The position numbers and the translations under genes are program-made. A stretch of DNA of 64,000 nt. Origin: JAAXHB01 sp965214945. GTDB lineage: Bacteria; Actinomycetota; Acidimicrobiia; Acidimicrobiales; Aldehydirespiratoraceae. Every line of letters starts with the position of its first letter. Within the stretch, counting starts at the first letter, position 1. The notes under the pieces are model-generated. The model was given only the letters and a program-made list of their open reading frames with translations. It ran no database searches and had not been told where the DNA came from. Below, piece by piece: positions 7,285-16,377 of this stretch. The DNA is taken from NCBI GenBank assembly GCA_965214945.1, contig OZ244029.1, forward strand, positions 1,054,001-1,118,000. The letters run 5' to 3'.

Positions 7285-8348
7285 CAGTTCTCCTCCAGTC
7301 GGGCGAACAGCCGGGCCGCAGCCTCAGCCGCCTTTGCTCTGATCTCCTGCGCGTCGACGCGTGTAGGGCGGCCGTCGCGCAACACGAGTTCGCCGCCGAC
7401 AGTTACGTCAACCGCGCGCACACCGGTGGTGAACGCCAGCGACCACGGATCGATGCGGTCATAAGACCACACCACGGTGTCGTCCAGTGCCTCGGGAAAC
7501 AGCTGCCAGCCGGTGCTCAGCCAGCTCCAAGCCGTGTCCGGGGTGGCGGCCAGATCGTCCTCGCGGTGGCGGACATAGGCGAGGCGGAACTCGTCGAGCA
7601 TGTCAGCGCCGATGCCGTCGGTGCCGATCGCCACTGGGTTGGGTCGTGCCGCGGGCTTGGCATAGCCGACGCCGTTGTTCATATTCGAGCGCGGGTTGTG
7701 CACCAGCGTGCCGGGGAGGTCGCGGTCGAGGTGCACCGCGTGGACTATCAGCCAGTCGTCGGCCGCCAGCGGTGTCAGCCTCGCGCCGGCGGCGATGTCG
7801 TCGAGGCCCTCCGCGACGTGGATGTGAACTCCGACACCGTGGTCGGCAGCGAGTGAGGCTGCAGCCTCGAGCGTGGCGTCCGAGCACGTGAACGCGGCGT
7901 GGACGCCGACGTGGCCCCGCCCGCCGGACCGCAGAAAGCGGTCGTTCTCGGCAAGGCCTGCGGCGGCGCCAGCCGCACCGTGGCGGTCGGTGACGCCGTA
8001 GCAGCAGTCCACACGCACGCCTACCTCGGCACAGGCCGCGGCGATCACGTTCAGCGAGCCGTCGATTGCCCGCGGCGATTCGTGGTGGTCGATCACCGCG
8101 GTGGTTCCCGACTCGAGCGCTTCGAGGGCGCCGAGCTTGGCCGACCATTCGATGAGATCGATGTCGAGTGCGCAGTCGAGCCGCCACCAAACCAGCTCCA
8201 AGATGTCGAGAAACGACTGCGGCGCGCGAGGCGGCGCCGGCATTCCCCTGGCCAACGCCGAATACAGGTGATGGTGTGCGCACACCATGCCGGGCGTAGT
8301 GCGGTGACCCGTGCCGGGCACCGTCAAAGCAGCGTCCGAACTAGTCAT
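7284..8348 (-). CDS. ssnA: SsnA-like amidohydrolase, shortened N-terminus
   Basis: A 354-aa amidohydrolase resembling SsnA, a family found with selenium-dependent molybdenum hydroxylases. Visible blocks are PGMVCAHHHLYSALARGMP (metal-binding HxH), ILELVWWRLDCALD, GTTAVIDHHESP, the metal ligands in HIHVAEG and HAVHLD, and GTDGIGADM. The usual N-terminal beta-sandwich half (roughly 55-60 residues) is missing: the protein reaches its HxH by residue 27. No frame in the 78-bp gap before it supplies that segment. The barrel and metal ligands look intact. It is 78 bases downstream of the fused dehydrogenase gene and probably in one operon with it. Confidence 0.8.
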   Translation of the reverse strand: MTSSDAALTVPGTGHRTTPGMVCAHHHLYSALARGMPAPPRAPQSFLDILELVWWRLDCALDIDLIEWSAKLGALEALESGTTAVIDHHESPRAIDGSLNVIAAACAEVGVRVDCCYGVTDRHGAAGAAAGLAENDRFLRSGGRGHVGVHAAFTCSDATLEAAASLAADHGVGVHIHVAEGLDDIAAGARLTPLAADDWLIVHAVHLDRDLPGTLVHNPRSNMNNGVGYAKPAARPNPVAIGTDGIGADMLDEFRLAYVRHREDDLAATPDTAWSWLSTGWQLFPEALDDTVVWSYDRIDPWSLAFTTGVRAVDVTVGGELVLRDGRPTRVDAQEIRAKAAEAAARLFARLEEN

Positions 8349-8426
8349 CGCGCGAGGCGCGCCGGTATGGCCGACGTCGGCGGGTGTGACGGACAGGTTG
8401 GCAGCTGGCGGCGCGGGCCGTGCAGG

Positions 8427-11234
8427 TCACGGACGGCTTGAGGCCGGCTCGACGGGCTGGTGAACGCCGATAGGCAGCCGGTTGCGCCACTTGCCGTCGA
8501 CCTGGCGCATCGCCTCGGCCACAGCCCCGGCCGTGGGCACCAGCCCGATCTCGCCCACGCCCTTGATGCCGTAGGGAGCGTCGGGTTGCGGCGCCTCCAC
8601 CAGGATCACGTCCACTGGCGGCATGTCCTTGGCGCGGATGATTGCGAGCTTGCGCAACGTATCGAAGCGGGGGCGGCCCTCGTCGTCGCAGGGGAAGTCT
8701 TCGGTGAGAGCGTATCCGAGCCCCATGTGCACGCTGCCCTCGACCTGTCCTTCGCACATCAGCGGGTTGACGGCCCGGCCCACATCGTGCGCGGCCACCA
8801 CTTTCTCGACCTTGCCGGTACGCGGATCGGCGATCACGAGCTGGGCTGCGTACCCGAACGTGGAGTGGATCACCGGGTTCTCAACGCCATCGCTGAGCTT
8901 GTTCGTCCAGTCCACCCGGTACTCGCCGGGATAGTCCACACCCGTCAGGCAGCCGTCAGCGACCGCGGCCCGGCAGGCTTCGGCGACCGCGCCCGCGCCC
9001 ATCAGGGTGCCGCGCGATCCGGTGGTCTGGCCCGCGCCCAGCTCCCTGCTGGTGTCCACGTACACCCGCACCTGGCGGGGCGACACGCCGAGTTCCTCAA
9101 CAGCCACCTGCAGCGCGACGGTGTGCACACCCTGGCCCATCTCCGTCCAGCAGTGGCGCACCTCCACGGTGGAGTCGGGCCCGGCGGGAGTGCGCTCGGG
9201 ATGGCGTTCGTCGGCCACGAAATGCACCACGGCCCGACTGATTTCCTTGAAGCCGTTGCCCAAGCCGGAGTTCTTCAGGCCCAGGCCCAGCCCGACGGCT
9301 TTGCCCGCGGCGACCGCCTCGTCGTATGCGGGCTTGACCGCTTCGAGACATTCGAGTGCTCCGCGGCTGCCATCGTCCATGATCTGGCCCGGCCCCCAGA
9401 TCGCGCCGGGAGTGACCGCGTTGCGGCGGCGGATCTCCCAGCCGCTAATCCCGACCGCGTCGGCGAGCCGGTCGAGCGCGCCTTCGGCAGCGAACTGGGC
9501 CTGGTTGGCGCCGAAGCCCCTGAACGCACCGCACACGCTGTTGTTGGTGCGCACCGCTATCGCCTCCACATCGACGACAGGCACGGTGTAGGGGCCACAG
9601 GCGTGGCCGGCGGCGCGTTCGAGCACCTTCATTCCCACCGAGGCGTAAGGCCCGGAGTCTCCCACCATTCGGGCCTTCAGCGCGGTGAGCCGGCCGTCGG
9701 TGTCACAGCCGACAGCAAGATCGATGCGTATGGGATGGCGTTTGGCGTGCACCAGAAGCGACTCCTCACGGGAGAAGGTGGTCTTGACGGGCCGGTTCAG
9801 CAGCCACGCTGCTAGCGCCGTCTGCGCCTGGTTGGAGCAGTCCTCCTTACCGCCGAACGCGCCTCCGTTTGCGACCTGCTCAACCCATATGGCGCTCTGG
9901 TCGACACCGAGCACGGCGGCCACCTGGTCGCGATCGTCCCACACGCCCTGACCGCCGGAGTAAACATCGAGCCGGCGGTCGTAGGGTGCGTCCGTGCGGG
10001 TGTCGTCGGCCGCTCTGCTCCCGTTGTTGTCCTGGGCACCTGATCTGGCAGGACGGGGCACGGCGAGGGTTGACTCCGGCTCTAGGAACGCCTGCTCCAC
10101 GCGTTGGGTCTTGAACGTCTCGCGCGTCACGTGAGCCGACGCCGCCAGCGCGGCATCCACGTCGCCACCGCGGTGATAGGCGGAGACCGACAGCACGTTG
10201 CCGTCGAGCCCCCACACAGCGTCTTCGGCGTCTTCGGCCAGCGCCGCCGCTGGATCGGTGATCGGCGGCAGAGGCCGGTACTCAATATCCACGAGCTGAG
10301 CGGCCTGGCGGGCCCTCTCGCGACTATCCGCGACTACCAGCGCCATCACGTCGCCGAGATAGGACGTACGGCCTCCTTCGGGAATGAACACCGGCCAGTC
10401 CTTGTGGATGATGCCGATGTGCAGATCGCCGGGCACGTCGGCCGCGGTGAGTACAGCGGCTACGCCGGGCACCGCGGTGGCGCGGCTGGTGTCGATTGAG
10501 ATCACGTCCGCGCGGGCGTGATCCGCCAGACGAACCGCGCCGTGGAGCATCCCAGGGGCGGTCATGTCGTCGATGTAGAGCTTGTCCCCGAGGGTGAGTT
10601 CGGCGGACTCGTAGCGGGCGGCCCGAGAGCCCACGCCCCGCACCACTTCGACCGCCGTGCCGAGCATGCCGTCGGCGCCGGTGGCGAGCATCTCCACCGC
10701 GTCGAGGATCTTCAGATAGCCGGTGCAGCGGCACAGGTGAGCGCCGAGGTGACGCGACGCCAGGCTCCGGCTGAGGCCAGCGCCCTTGCGGTCGATGAGG
10801 GCCTTGACTCGCATCACGATGCCTGGCGTGCAGAACCCGCACTGCAGCGCTCCTGTCGCGCCGAAAGCGGCTGCATAGCGTTCGCGCTCGTCCGGGCTCA
10901 GCCCCTCCGGCGTGAGCACCGCCGCTCCGGCAGCCTTCGCAAGGGGGATCTGGCAGGCCACTCGGGCCTTGCCGTTGATGAGCACCGTGCAGCAGCCGCA
11001 CTGCCCCGACGGGGAGCAGCCGTCCTTGGCCGCCACCAGCCCCAGCTCCTCGCGCAACGCCGCCAGCAAGTGAGGGTGGTCGCCGACGCGCACTGCGGCA
11101 CCGTTGCAGATGAACTCGGTGCCTACAGTTTCTCCGGTTGAGGCGCCGCGGGAGCGGCTTGACATCCTGGCGGTTCCGGTCGAAACGCCGCCGGTACCGG
11201 TGGAGTCTTTAGTCCGGGCTGCGAAATTGGTCAT
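8427..11234 (-). CDS. Fused [2Fe-2S]/molybdopterin dehydrogenase, selenium-dependent xanthine dehydrogenase type
   Basis: A 935-aa molybdenum hydroxylase. Residues about 40-190 carry both [2Fe-2S] domains (CSPSGQCGCC; then QCGFCTPG and CRCTGYLKI). From about 205 to the end is the molybdopterin part, with GGQGVWDDRDQ, GGAFGGKED, AFRGFGANQAQFA, GQTTGSRGT and the catalytic-Glu block GIKGVGEIGL. The absence of an FAD domain between the two parts and the presence of an SsnA-like gene downstream match the family annotated as selenium-dependent xanthine dehydrogenase (E. coli XdhD-like). No separate FAD subunit is encoded in the window. A low-complexity insert of about 25 residues interrupts the first molybdopterin domain. 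The N-terminal ~35 residues are Ser/Thr/Gly-rich, and Met-23 is an alternative start. Likely substrates are xanthine or hypoxanthine; selenium dependence cannot be seen in sequence. Confidence 0.87.
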   Translation of the reverse strand: MTNFAARTKDSTGTGGVSTGTARMSSRSRGASTGETVGTEFICNGAAVRVGDHPHLLAALREELGLVAAKDGCSPSGQCGCCTVLINGKARVACQIPLAKAAGAAVLTPEGLSPDERERYAAAFGATGALQCGFCTPGIVMRVKALIDRKGAGLSRSLASRHLGAHLCRCTGYLKILDAVEMLATGADGMLGTAVEVVRGVGSRAARYESAELTLGDKLYIDDMTAPGMLHGAVRLADHARADVISIDTSRATAVPGVAAVLTAADVPGDLHIGIIHKDWPVFIPEGGRTSYLGDVMALVVADSRERARQAAQLVDIEYRPLPPITDPAAALAEDAEDAVWGLDGNVLSVSAYHRGGDVDAALAASAHVTRETFKTQRVEQAFLEPESTLAVPRPARSGAQDNNGSRAADDTRTDAPYDRRLDVYSGGQGVWDDRDQVAAVLGVDQSAIWVEQVANGGAFGGKEDCSNQAQTALAAWLLNRPVKTTFSREESLLVHAKRHPIRIDLAVGCDTDGRLTALKARMVGDSGPYASVGMKVLERAAGHACGPYTVPVVDVEAIAVRTNNSVCGAFRGFGANQAQFAAEGALDRLADAVGISGWEIRRRNAVTPGAIWGPGQIMDDGSRGALECLEAVKPAYDEAVAAGKAVGLGLGLKNSGLGNGFKEISRAVVHFVADERHPERTPAGPDSTVEVRHCWTEMGQGVHTVALQVAVEELGVSPRQVRVYVDTSRELGAGQTTGSRGTLMGAGAVAEACRAAVADGCLTGVDYPGEYRVDWTNKLSDGVENPVIHSTFGYAAQLVIADPRTGKVEKVVAAHDVGRAVNPLMCEGQVEGSVHMGLGYALTEDFPCDDEGRPRFDTLRKLAIIRAKDMPPVDVILVEAPQPDAPYGIKGVGEIGLVPTAGAVAEAMRQVDGKWRNRLPIGVHQPVEPASSRP

Positions 11235-11344
11235 TGCGTCACTCCCTTGGACTTTCTTCCTCAGGTCTATAGGAACTCTTCCTCAGTCTTCAGTCTTCTT
11301 CATGCCGCTGACGCTGCGACCCTAGTGCTTACTGTCCGGCTGGT

Positions 11345-11364
11345 GGGGACGTCAGGGGACGTCA
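11345..11364. repeat. Perfect 10-bp tandem duplication
   Basis: GGGGACGTCA occurs twice in direct succession, in the 179-bp spacer between the sulfite-oxidase-like gene and the fused dehydrogenase. No gene or other clear signal is visible in this spacer. Confidence 0.8.
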
Positions 11365-11413
11365 GAGGCTTCGGCACTTGCGGCTTGCCGCTGAATCTGC
11401 GAGGGCGACGAAC

Positions 11414-13180
11414 TCAAGCACCGACGTTCACATCGACGGTGTGCCAGCCCTCAGCGCCGTTGGGGCGGGGCGGCACCGGTCCGGGGCTCTGGGTTTCGCC
11501 GTCGCCGTCGGTGGCTCTCACCTGGATGCGATGACGGCCTGATTTCGAGGGAGTCCACTGATGCTGCCACTGAACCCAACTCTCGTCACCCAGGGCTTCA
11601 CCAAGCTGGCAGGTCGTCCATTCCCCGTCGCCATCGGTGTCTGCTATTCGCACCTCCACCTTGGCGATTCCCCGGGTGGGGGCCCAGGCCACGCCGGCGA
11701 CAGGCGCCGCGGCGCCGACTCTGAGCCCGTCGCCACCGGCGACGTCGATGCGGCTCTGGGTCTTCATCGGCCCTTCCTTCGACCAGCCCCGCGGCACCCA
11801 GTAGGCGTCGAAGCCGTCCCAGGTGGTCAGGTGAATCTCTTCGATCCACTTCACGGCCGACACGTAGCCGTAGAGGCCGGCCACCACGAGCCGTGCCGGG
11901 AAGCCGTGACGCGTCGGCAGCGGCTCGCCGTTCATTCCCACCGCGAGGATGGCGTTGCGCCCGTCGTGGACGACCCCTGTCGGGAAGCCCGCCGTCCAGT
12001 CGTCCACAGAGCGGCCCACCACTTGCGTCGCTCCGGGCTGGACTCCGGCTCGTTCCAGTAGCCCGGCAAGGGGTACGCCGGTCCAGACAGCGTTGCCCAC
12101 GAGACTGCCGCCGACCGAGTTGGACACACACGACAGGGTGATCACGTAATCGGAGAGCTCCATGGCGAGGATCTCGTCGAAGTCGAGTTCGTAGGGGGAG
12201 TCGATCATTCCTGTGAAGCGCAGGCGCCAGTTCGCCGGGTCGACCTGGGGCACGGTAAGGGCGGTATCGATGCGGTAGAAGCCGTCGTTGGGGGAGATGT
12301 AGCTGGCGATGCCGTTGATCTCATCGAGCGTGTCGAGGGCAGCCACTTGGTCTGCGACTGACAGTTCGGACGCATCGGCCGCTACCGAAGCGCCGTCCGG
12401 GGTTAGGGCCTCGCTGGTGGCTGTGCCTTCCCCGGCGGGCTCACCGGTTCTCGGCGACAGCGTGATGGCTTCCCGGGCGGTCTCCGCGGCTGACGGCCCC
12501 CGAAGTCTGCGGCCGATGCCCCACAAGGCCAACGCAGCCGCCGCGGCTCCACCGGCCCAAGCGAAGAAGACACGCCTCCCAGCCTGCTTTCTGACAGCAA
12601 CAGGAGTGGACTCGGGCTCATCGACAGTGGTAAGGCCTGGATCATCCGGGGTGGTTGGGGTGAACTCGTCGGGGCCGGTCGTCGCGGCGGGGGCCAGCAG
12701 CACCTCGGCGCGGCGTGCTAGCCCGATGGTGACGGCCGTTCCCAGCGCTGAGGCGGTCAGCGCCACCAACCAAGAGGAGAGAGCCGGGCTGAACGGGTTA
12801 CGGGCCGCAGCCCAGCCGCCGATCACCCCGAACACCGCGAAGCCGACCTGGGTAACCGTCGGTGGCCGGCGGGTTGCGTATCGTCCGAGCGCGCCGCCTA
12901 GAAGCAGCGCCGTCACGATGATCCCGAAGGTGAGCACGGACTTCTGGCTGTTTCCCAGGTTGGCGATGCTGACCGCCACCACATCCCCGGGCGTGTAGTC
13001 GGTCACGAGTTCGCCGACTGCCACCACCAGTGACGGAATCGTGTCACTCACCCCTTCGATCAACTCTCCGAAACCAAGGGCGACGGCGGCCCCGGCCATG
13101 CCCGCGGCCGAGCCTGCCCAGCCCGGCGGAGACGCTGCCGCGGGCGTGGTACGGGCTTGAGCCGTATTGTCGTTGCGCAT
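11414..13180 (-). CDS. Membrane-anchored molybdopterin oxidoreductase, sulfite-oxidase fold
   Basis: A 588-aa protein. The N-terminal ~215 residues contain about four hydrophobic helices; the remainder is the sulfite-oxidase/YedY-type catalytic domain followed by a dimerisation-like domain. The molybdenum-ligating Cys lies in ITLSCVSNSVGG (about C351). Other family blocks are FYRIDTALTVPQVD, VWTGVPLAGLLERAG, RHGFPARLVV and KWIEEIHL. Substrates could be sulfite or another oxidised sulfur or methionine sulfoxide species. There is no twin-arginine signal; the catalytic domain follows the membrane helices. I chose ATG 13180, with GAGGA 8 bases upstream, over a GTG at 13201. It lies next to another molybdoenzyme gene, suggesting shared dependence on molybdenum cofactor. 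Confidence 0.88.
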   Translation of the reverse strand: MRNDNTAQARTTPAAASPPGWAGSAAGMAGAAVALGFGELIEGVSDTIPSLVVAVGELVTDYTPGDVVAVSIANLGNSQKSVLTFGIIVTALLLGGALGRYATRRPPTVTQVGFAVFGVIGGWAAARNPFSPALSSWLVALTASALGTAVTIGLARRAEVLLAPAATTGPDEFTPTTPDDPGLTTVDEPESTPVAVRKQAGRRVFFAWAGGAAAAALALWGIGRRLRGPSAAETAREAITLSPRTGEPAGEGTATSEALTPDGASVAADASELSVADQVAALDTLDEINGIASYISPNDGFYRIDTALTVPQVDPANWRLRFTGMIDSPYELDFDEILAMELSDYVITLSCVSNSVGGSLVGNAVWTGVPLAGLLERAGVQPGATQVVGRSVDDWTAGFPTGVVHDGRNAILAVGMNGEPLPTRHGFPARLVVAGLYGYVSAVKWIEEIHLTTWDGFDAYWVPRGWSKEGPMKTQSRIDVAGGDGLRVGAAAPVAGVAWAPTRGIAKVEVRIADTDGDGEWTTCQLGEALGDESWVQWQHQWTPSKSGRHRIQVRATDGDGETQSPGPVPPRPNGAEGWHTVDVNVGA

Positions 13181-13387
13181 GAACTGCGTCCTCGTAGCCA
13201 CGCTGATCCCGCGCCGTTGCGTTCGGCGCGATACCGCTCAACGGTACTCAGGTTCTGGCGCAGTCGCGTTCTTACGCAGTCGCGGCGCTTGTACGCGTTG
13301 CGGCGGATTCAAATCTCGACCGGAGGCGAGGACGCAGCCGCGCCAACGCAAGCAACCTGCGGCGATGAATAACCGACGCGGTCTACC

Positions 13388-14386
13388 GTGAGTGGTAAGG
13401 GCGGTTTACGCCGCTGGGGCTACCGCGACTGGGTAGCCAAGACGGCCCGAGCCAGCACCGAGGTTGGCCGGGTCGTTCGGGTGGACCGGGGCGAGTGTGA
13501 CGTGGTGACCGCGCAGGGCCTGATCCGGGTCGGGTCAGACTCAGTGCGAGCTCAAGCCGAGACAGCCCCGGTGACCGGTGACTGGGTTGAGCTGGTCGGC
13601 GGTGAAGACCTGAGCCTTATCAGCCGGGTGCTGCCGCGAGCGACAACGTTGAGCCGCCGCGATCCGGCTGAGCGCGAGAACGAGCAGGTGCTCGCCGCCA
13701 ACGCCGACCTGGTAGGGATCACCGCCGGGCTGGACCGGCCTCTGGCGCCGGGTCGCTTCGAGCGTTTGCTGGTGATGGCCCTCGACAGCGGCGCATCAAT
13801 CCTGGTGCTGCTCACCAAAGCCGACAGGGCCAGAGCCGCAGCTGAGTCTGCGGCGACGGTCAGGTCGATAGTCGGCGACATCCCCCTGGTGGTCACAAGC
13901 GTGCGAACCGGCGCAGGCCTCGACGCGGTCCGCTCGCATCTCGGACCGGGCCGCACTATGGCTCTGGTGGGCGCCAGCGGGTCGGGCAAGTCGAGCCTGG
14001 TGAACGCTCTCGCGGGAGCGGAGGTGGTGGCAACCGCCGCGGTGCGGGCCAAAGACGCCCGCGGTCGCCACACCACTGTCGCTCGTGAGCTGGTGCTGCT
14101 GCCCGACGGCGCCGGTCTCGTCCTCGACACTCCCGGACTGCGATCCCTGGGGCTGTGGGATGCCGAAGACGCCCTCGTACGGGTGTTCGGCGACATCGAG
14201 CAGTTGGCGGCTGGCTGCCGCTTCTACGACTGCGTTCATGTCACCGAGCCTGACTGCGCCGTGCAAGCTGCTGTCGCCTCTGGGGAGATAAGCGCCCGCA
14301 GGGTTGAGCGAGCCCGAGAACTGCGCCGAGAACTGGATCGCCAGAAGGCTCGAGCTGCCCGCCGACCCCACCGACGCCGCCGTTGA
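13388..14386 (+). CDS. rsgA: Ribosome small-subunit biogenesis GTPase RsgA
   Basis: A 332-aa circularly permuted GTPase that checks 30S subunit maturation. An N-terminal OB-fold (about 20-85) precedes the G domain in permuted order: G4-like LLTKAD, then G1 GASGSGKSSLVNAL (about 195-208), then G3 DTPGLRSLGL. The C-terminal zinc site CRFYDCVHVTEPDCAV is complete (three Cys and a His). The start is GTG 13388. It is divergent from the sulfite-oxidase-like gene, and the 207-bp region between them should hold both promoters; I see a repeated CGCAGTCGCG there but no clear promoter. Confidence 0.95.
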   Translation: MSGKGGLRRWGYRDWVAKTARASTEVGRVVRVDRGECDVVTAQGLIRVGSDSVRAQAETAPVTGDWVELVGGEDLSLISRVLPRATTLSRRDPAERENEQVLAANADLVGITAGLDRPLAPGRFERLLVMALDSGASILVLLTKADRARAAAESAATVRSIVGDIPLVVTSVRTGAGLDAVRSHLGPGRTMALVGASGSGKSSLVNALAGAEVVATAAVRAKDARGRHTTVARELVLLPDGAGLVLDTPGLRSLGLWDAEDALVRVFGDIEQLAAGCRFYDCVHVTEPDCAVQAAVASGEISARRVERARELRRELDRQKARAARRPHRRRR

Positions 14387-14550
14387 CGTTGTCACTCTTG
14401 CGGGCACGGCTCTTGCTTGCGGGCACCGGCTCGCATACCGCTTCCGGCAACGCGGGCACATCCGCCGATTCAGTGCCCACCATCAACGTGAACCGTGACG
14501 GCGAAAACCGGGATCCAAAAGCAGGATCATTGTGAAGCGCTGTGGTTCTG

Positions 14551-16191
14551 TTACGGCCGAGGATGCGTCAGCGTTGAGGCGGCACTCCTGTTGAGTGACT
14601 CCAGTTGAATGGAGTCGAGGTGAGCGGTGAGGCTTCGGCGGTCGAGCTTGTGGCTGGCGTTGCGGGGGAGGGCGTCCACCAGATGCAGGGCTTCAGGCAG
14701 CTTGTAGCGGGCCAGTGAAGCGCCGGCAAAGCGGCGCAGGTCTTCGAGGTTCGGAGGGTGAGCAGGATCTCTGGGCGCCACGACCGCCAAGCCGATCTCA
14801 CCCATCACTGCGTCGGGACGGCCTATGACGGCTGCCTCGGCCACATCGGGATGCGCGCTGAGCACCGCCTCCACCTCCTGCGGGTGAACGTTGTAGCCAC
14901 CGCGGATGAACATCTCAGTGATGCGCCCCGCTAGCCGGTACAGGCCGCTCTCGTCCACGGAGGCCAGGTCACCCGTGCGCAGCCAGCCGTCGTCCAACAC
15001 TGCCACGGTTGCCGCCGGGTCGCGCCAGTAGCCCGACATGACCGCCGCCGACCTGAGCCACAATTCGCCCACTTGCCCGGGTTCGCAGGGCTGGCCGTCG
15101 GAGCCGCGGATCTCGGCCTCGATGCCGGGCCGGGGCCTGCCCACGGTGTGGCAGGCCTCCTCGTCGTCAGTGTCTAGCGCAGTGGCCAGCCCTACGCCAC
15201 CCGATTCGGTGGAGGAATAGCGGATCGAGTAAGGCGCGCCGAAACGGTCGCGGGCCGCCTGCACTAGTTCGGGCGGTGATGCCGAGCCGCCGGCCACGAT
15301 CGCCTTCACCGCCGAGAAGTCGAGTTGCGCCACCCGCGGGTGACGCAACATCAGCGCAATCTGGGGTGCCACGCCGGTCACGGCAGTCATCGCATGGCGG
15401 GCGATCAACTCCAACGCCGGCCCGGCCGACCAGCGCTGGAGCAAGTGGGTGGTCTGGCCGCTGGCCAACATCCACGGCAGCTTGGTCATGAACCCCACGT
15501 GTGAGAAATTCGTAGATGCCAGCACGTGCCCGCCGCCCCAGGCACCGCCGGCGTCCATCGCGGCGACGGCCCGCAACTGCCGAGCGGAGAACCACGCCCC
15601 TTTGGGTGTGCCCGCCGATCCGGAAGTGAAGCAGACGCACACCGGCCGATCGTCGTCCTCGGGCGCTTCGATCGGCTCTTCCCATGAGGACGTCTCCCGG
15701 CCTCTTTGACTCAGCGATCCGCCCACGGCGTCCGGGTGCTGGTCGGCCGTGCTCGTGTCTCCATCGTCGGTCGTGTCGTGGCCGTCGTCGTCCGGGCGCT
15801 GGCCAGCTGGTCGGTGCTCGTCGATCACCTCCGCCCGTTGGGCCTCATCGCCCTCCACCAGATAAGCCAGAGCACGGCTCGTCACCACCAGATCGGGCTG
15901 CAGGCGCCGCAGGCAGTGGGCCGCTTCGGGTGCGGCGAGCCGCGGATTGATCCCGCCCGCGACGGCGCCTATGCGGGCCGCCCCCAGGTACACCGCTGCG
16001 TAGTCGACGCCGGATTCCAACACCAACCCGATTACAGAACTGGCGCCTAGGCCCAGAGACCTCAGCCCGGCGGCCGCTGAGTCACCGGCCCGGTCGAACT
16101 CGGCGTAGCTCAGCGGCCTGCCCCCGGCCGTGACGAAGGCGGCCCGGTCGCCGAACCGGCGGGCGGCCCGGCGGGCGGTCTCGGAGAGCAC
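14551..16191 (-). CDS. Acyl-CoA synthetase / AMP-binding ligase
   Basis: An adenylate-forming enzyme of 546 aa that would activate a carboxylic acid to its CoA thioester. The phosphate-binding loop is CFTSGSAGTPKGAWFS, the adenine motif is YSSTESGGVG, and the hinge GRITEMFIRGGYNVHPQEVEAVL and a C-terminal catalytic lysine block (LPRNASHKLDRR) are present. A highly acidic insert of about 55 residues, rich in Asp, Thr, Gln and Gly, lies just before the phosphate loop and is unusual. I chose GTG 16191 (GGAAGG upstream). A longer form from ATG 16299 would add an AT-rich, unconserved-looking stretch that is probably promoter. The substrate is unknown; it is divergent from the DUF6159-like gene. 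Confidence 0.85.
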   Translation of the reverse strand: MLSETARRAARRFGDRAAFVTAGGRPLSYAEFDRAGDSAAAGLRSLGLGASSVIGLVLESGVDYAAVYLGAARIGAVAGGINPRLAAPEAAHCLRRLQPDLVVTSRALAYLVEGDEAQRAEVIDEHRPAGQRPDDDGHDTTDDGDTSTADQHPDAVGGSLSQRGRETSSWEEPIEAPEDDDRPVCVCFTSGSAGTPKGAWFSARQLRAVAAMDAGGAWGGGHVLASTNFSHVGFMTKLPWMLASGQTTHLLQRWSAGPALELIARHAMTAVTGVAPQIALMLRHPRVAQLDFSAVKAIVAGGSASPPELVQAARDRFGAPYSIRYSSTESGGVGLATALDTDDEEACHTVGRPRPGIEAEIRGSDGQPCEPGQVGELWLRSAAVMSGYWRDPAATVAVLDDGWLRTGDLASVDESGLYRLAGRITEMFIRGGYNVHPQEVEAVLSAHPDVAEAAVIGRPDAVMGEIGLAVVAPRDPAHPPNLEDLRRFAGASLARYKLPEALHLVDALPRNASHKLDRRSLTAHLDSIQLESLNRSAASTLTHPRP

Positions 16192-16346
16192 CGGTCTTTT
16201 CCCTGCCTTCCTGTCAGCTTTTTCCTTGACTCTGAGACGATGAATCTGCCTGCTCCGCAGAAATTGTTGCAGTTGAGAGTCAATGTGATATCCAACCACA
16301 ACAATTTCGGGTGAGGTGGATCAGGCTGAAGCCGAACTGGCGCGAC

Positions 16347-16352
16347 TAGAAT
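16347..16352 (+). promoter_or_regulatory. Candidate -10 hexamer for the DUF6159-like gene
   Basis: TAGAAT lies 26 bases before the ATG at 16378, in an unusually AT-rich spacer for this window. No convincing -35 box is at the expected distance. AAAGGAAAAG upstream of the ATG is a good ribosome-binding site. Confidence 0.35.
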
Positions 16353-16377
16353 AAGAACAGCTGCGAAAGGAAAAGCT

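Noticed and set aside
8460..9815. A 451-codon plus-strand frame opposite the fused dehydrogenase
   Set aside because: It is a mirror of a strongly conserved gene in high-GC DNA and shows no domain or motif.
14387..14550. Small gene in the spacer after rsgA
   Set aside because: A short frame exists but has no good start, no ribosome-binding site and no recognisable features; a repeated CTTGCGGGCAC suggests non-coding sequence.
16192..16299. N-terminal extension of the acyl-CoA synthetase to ATG 16299
   Set aside because: The sequence is AT-rich and unlike ligase N-termini; GTG 16191 has a better ribosome-binding site.
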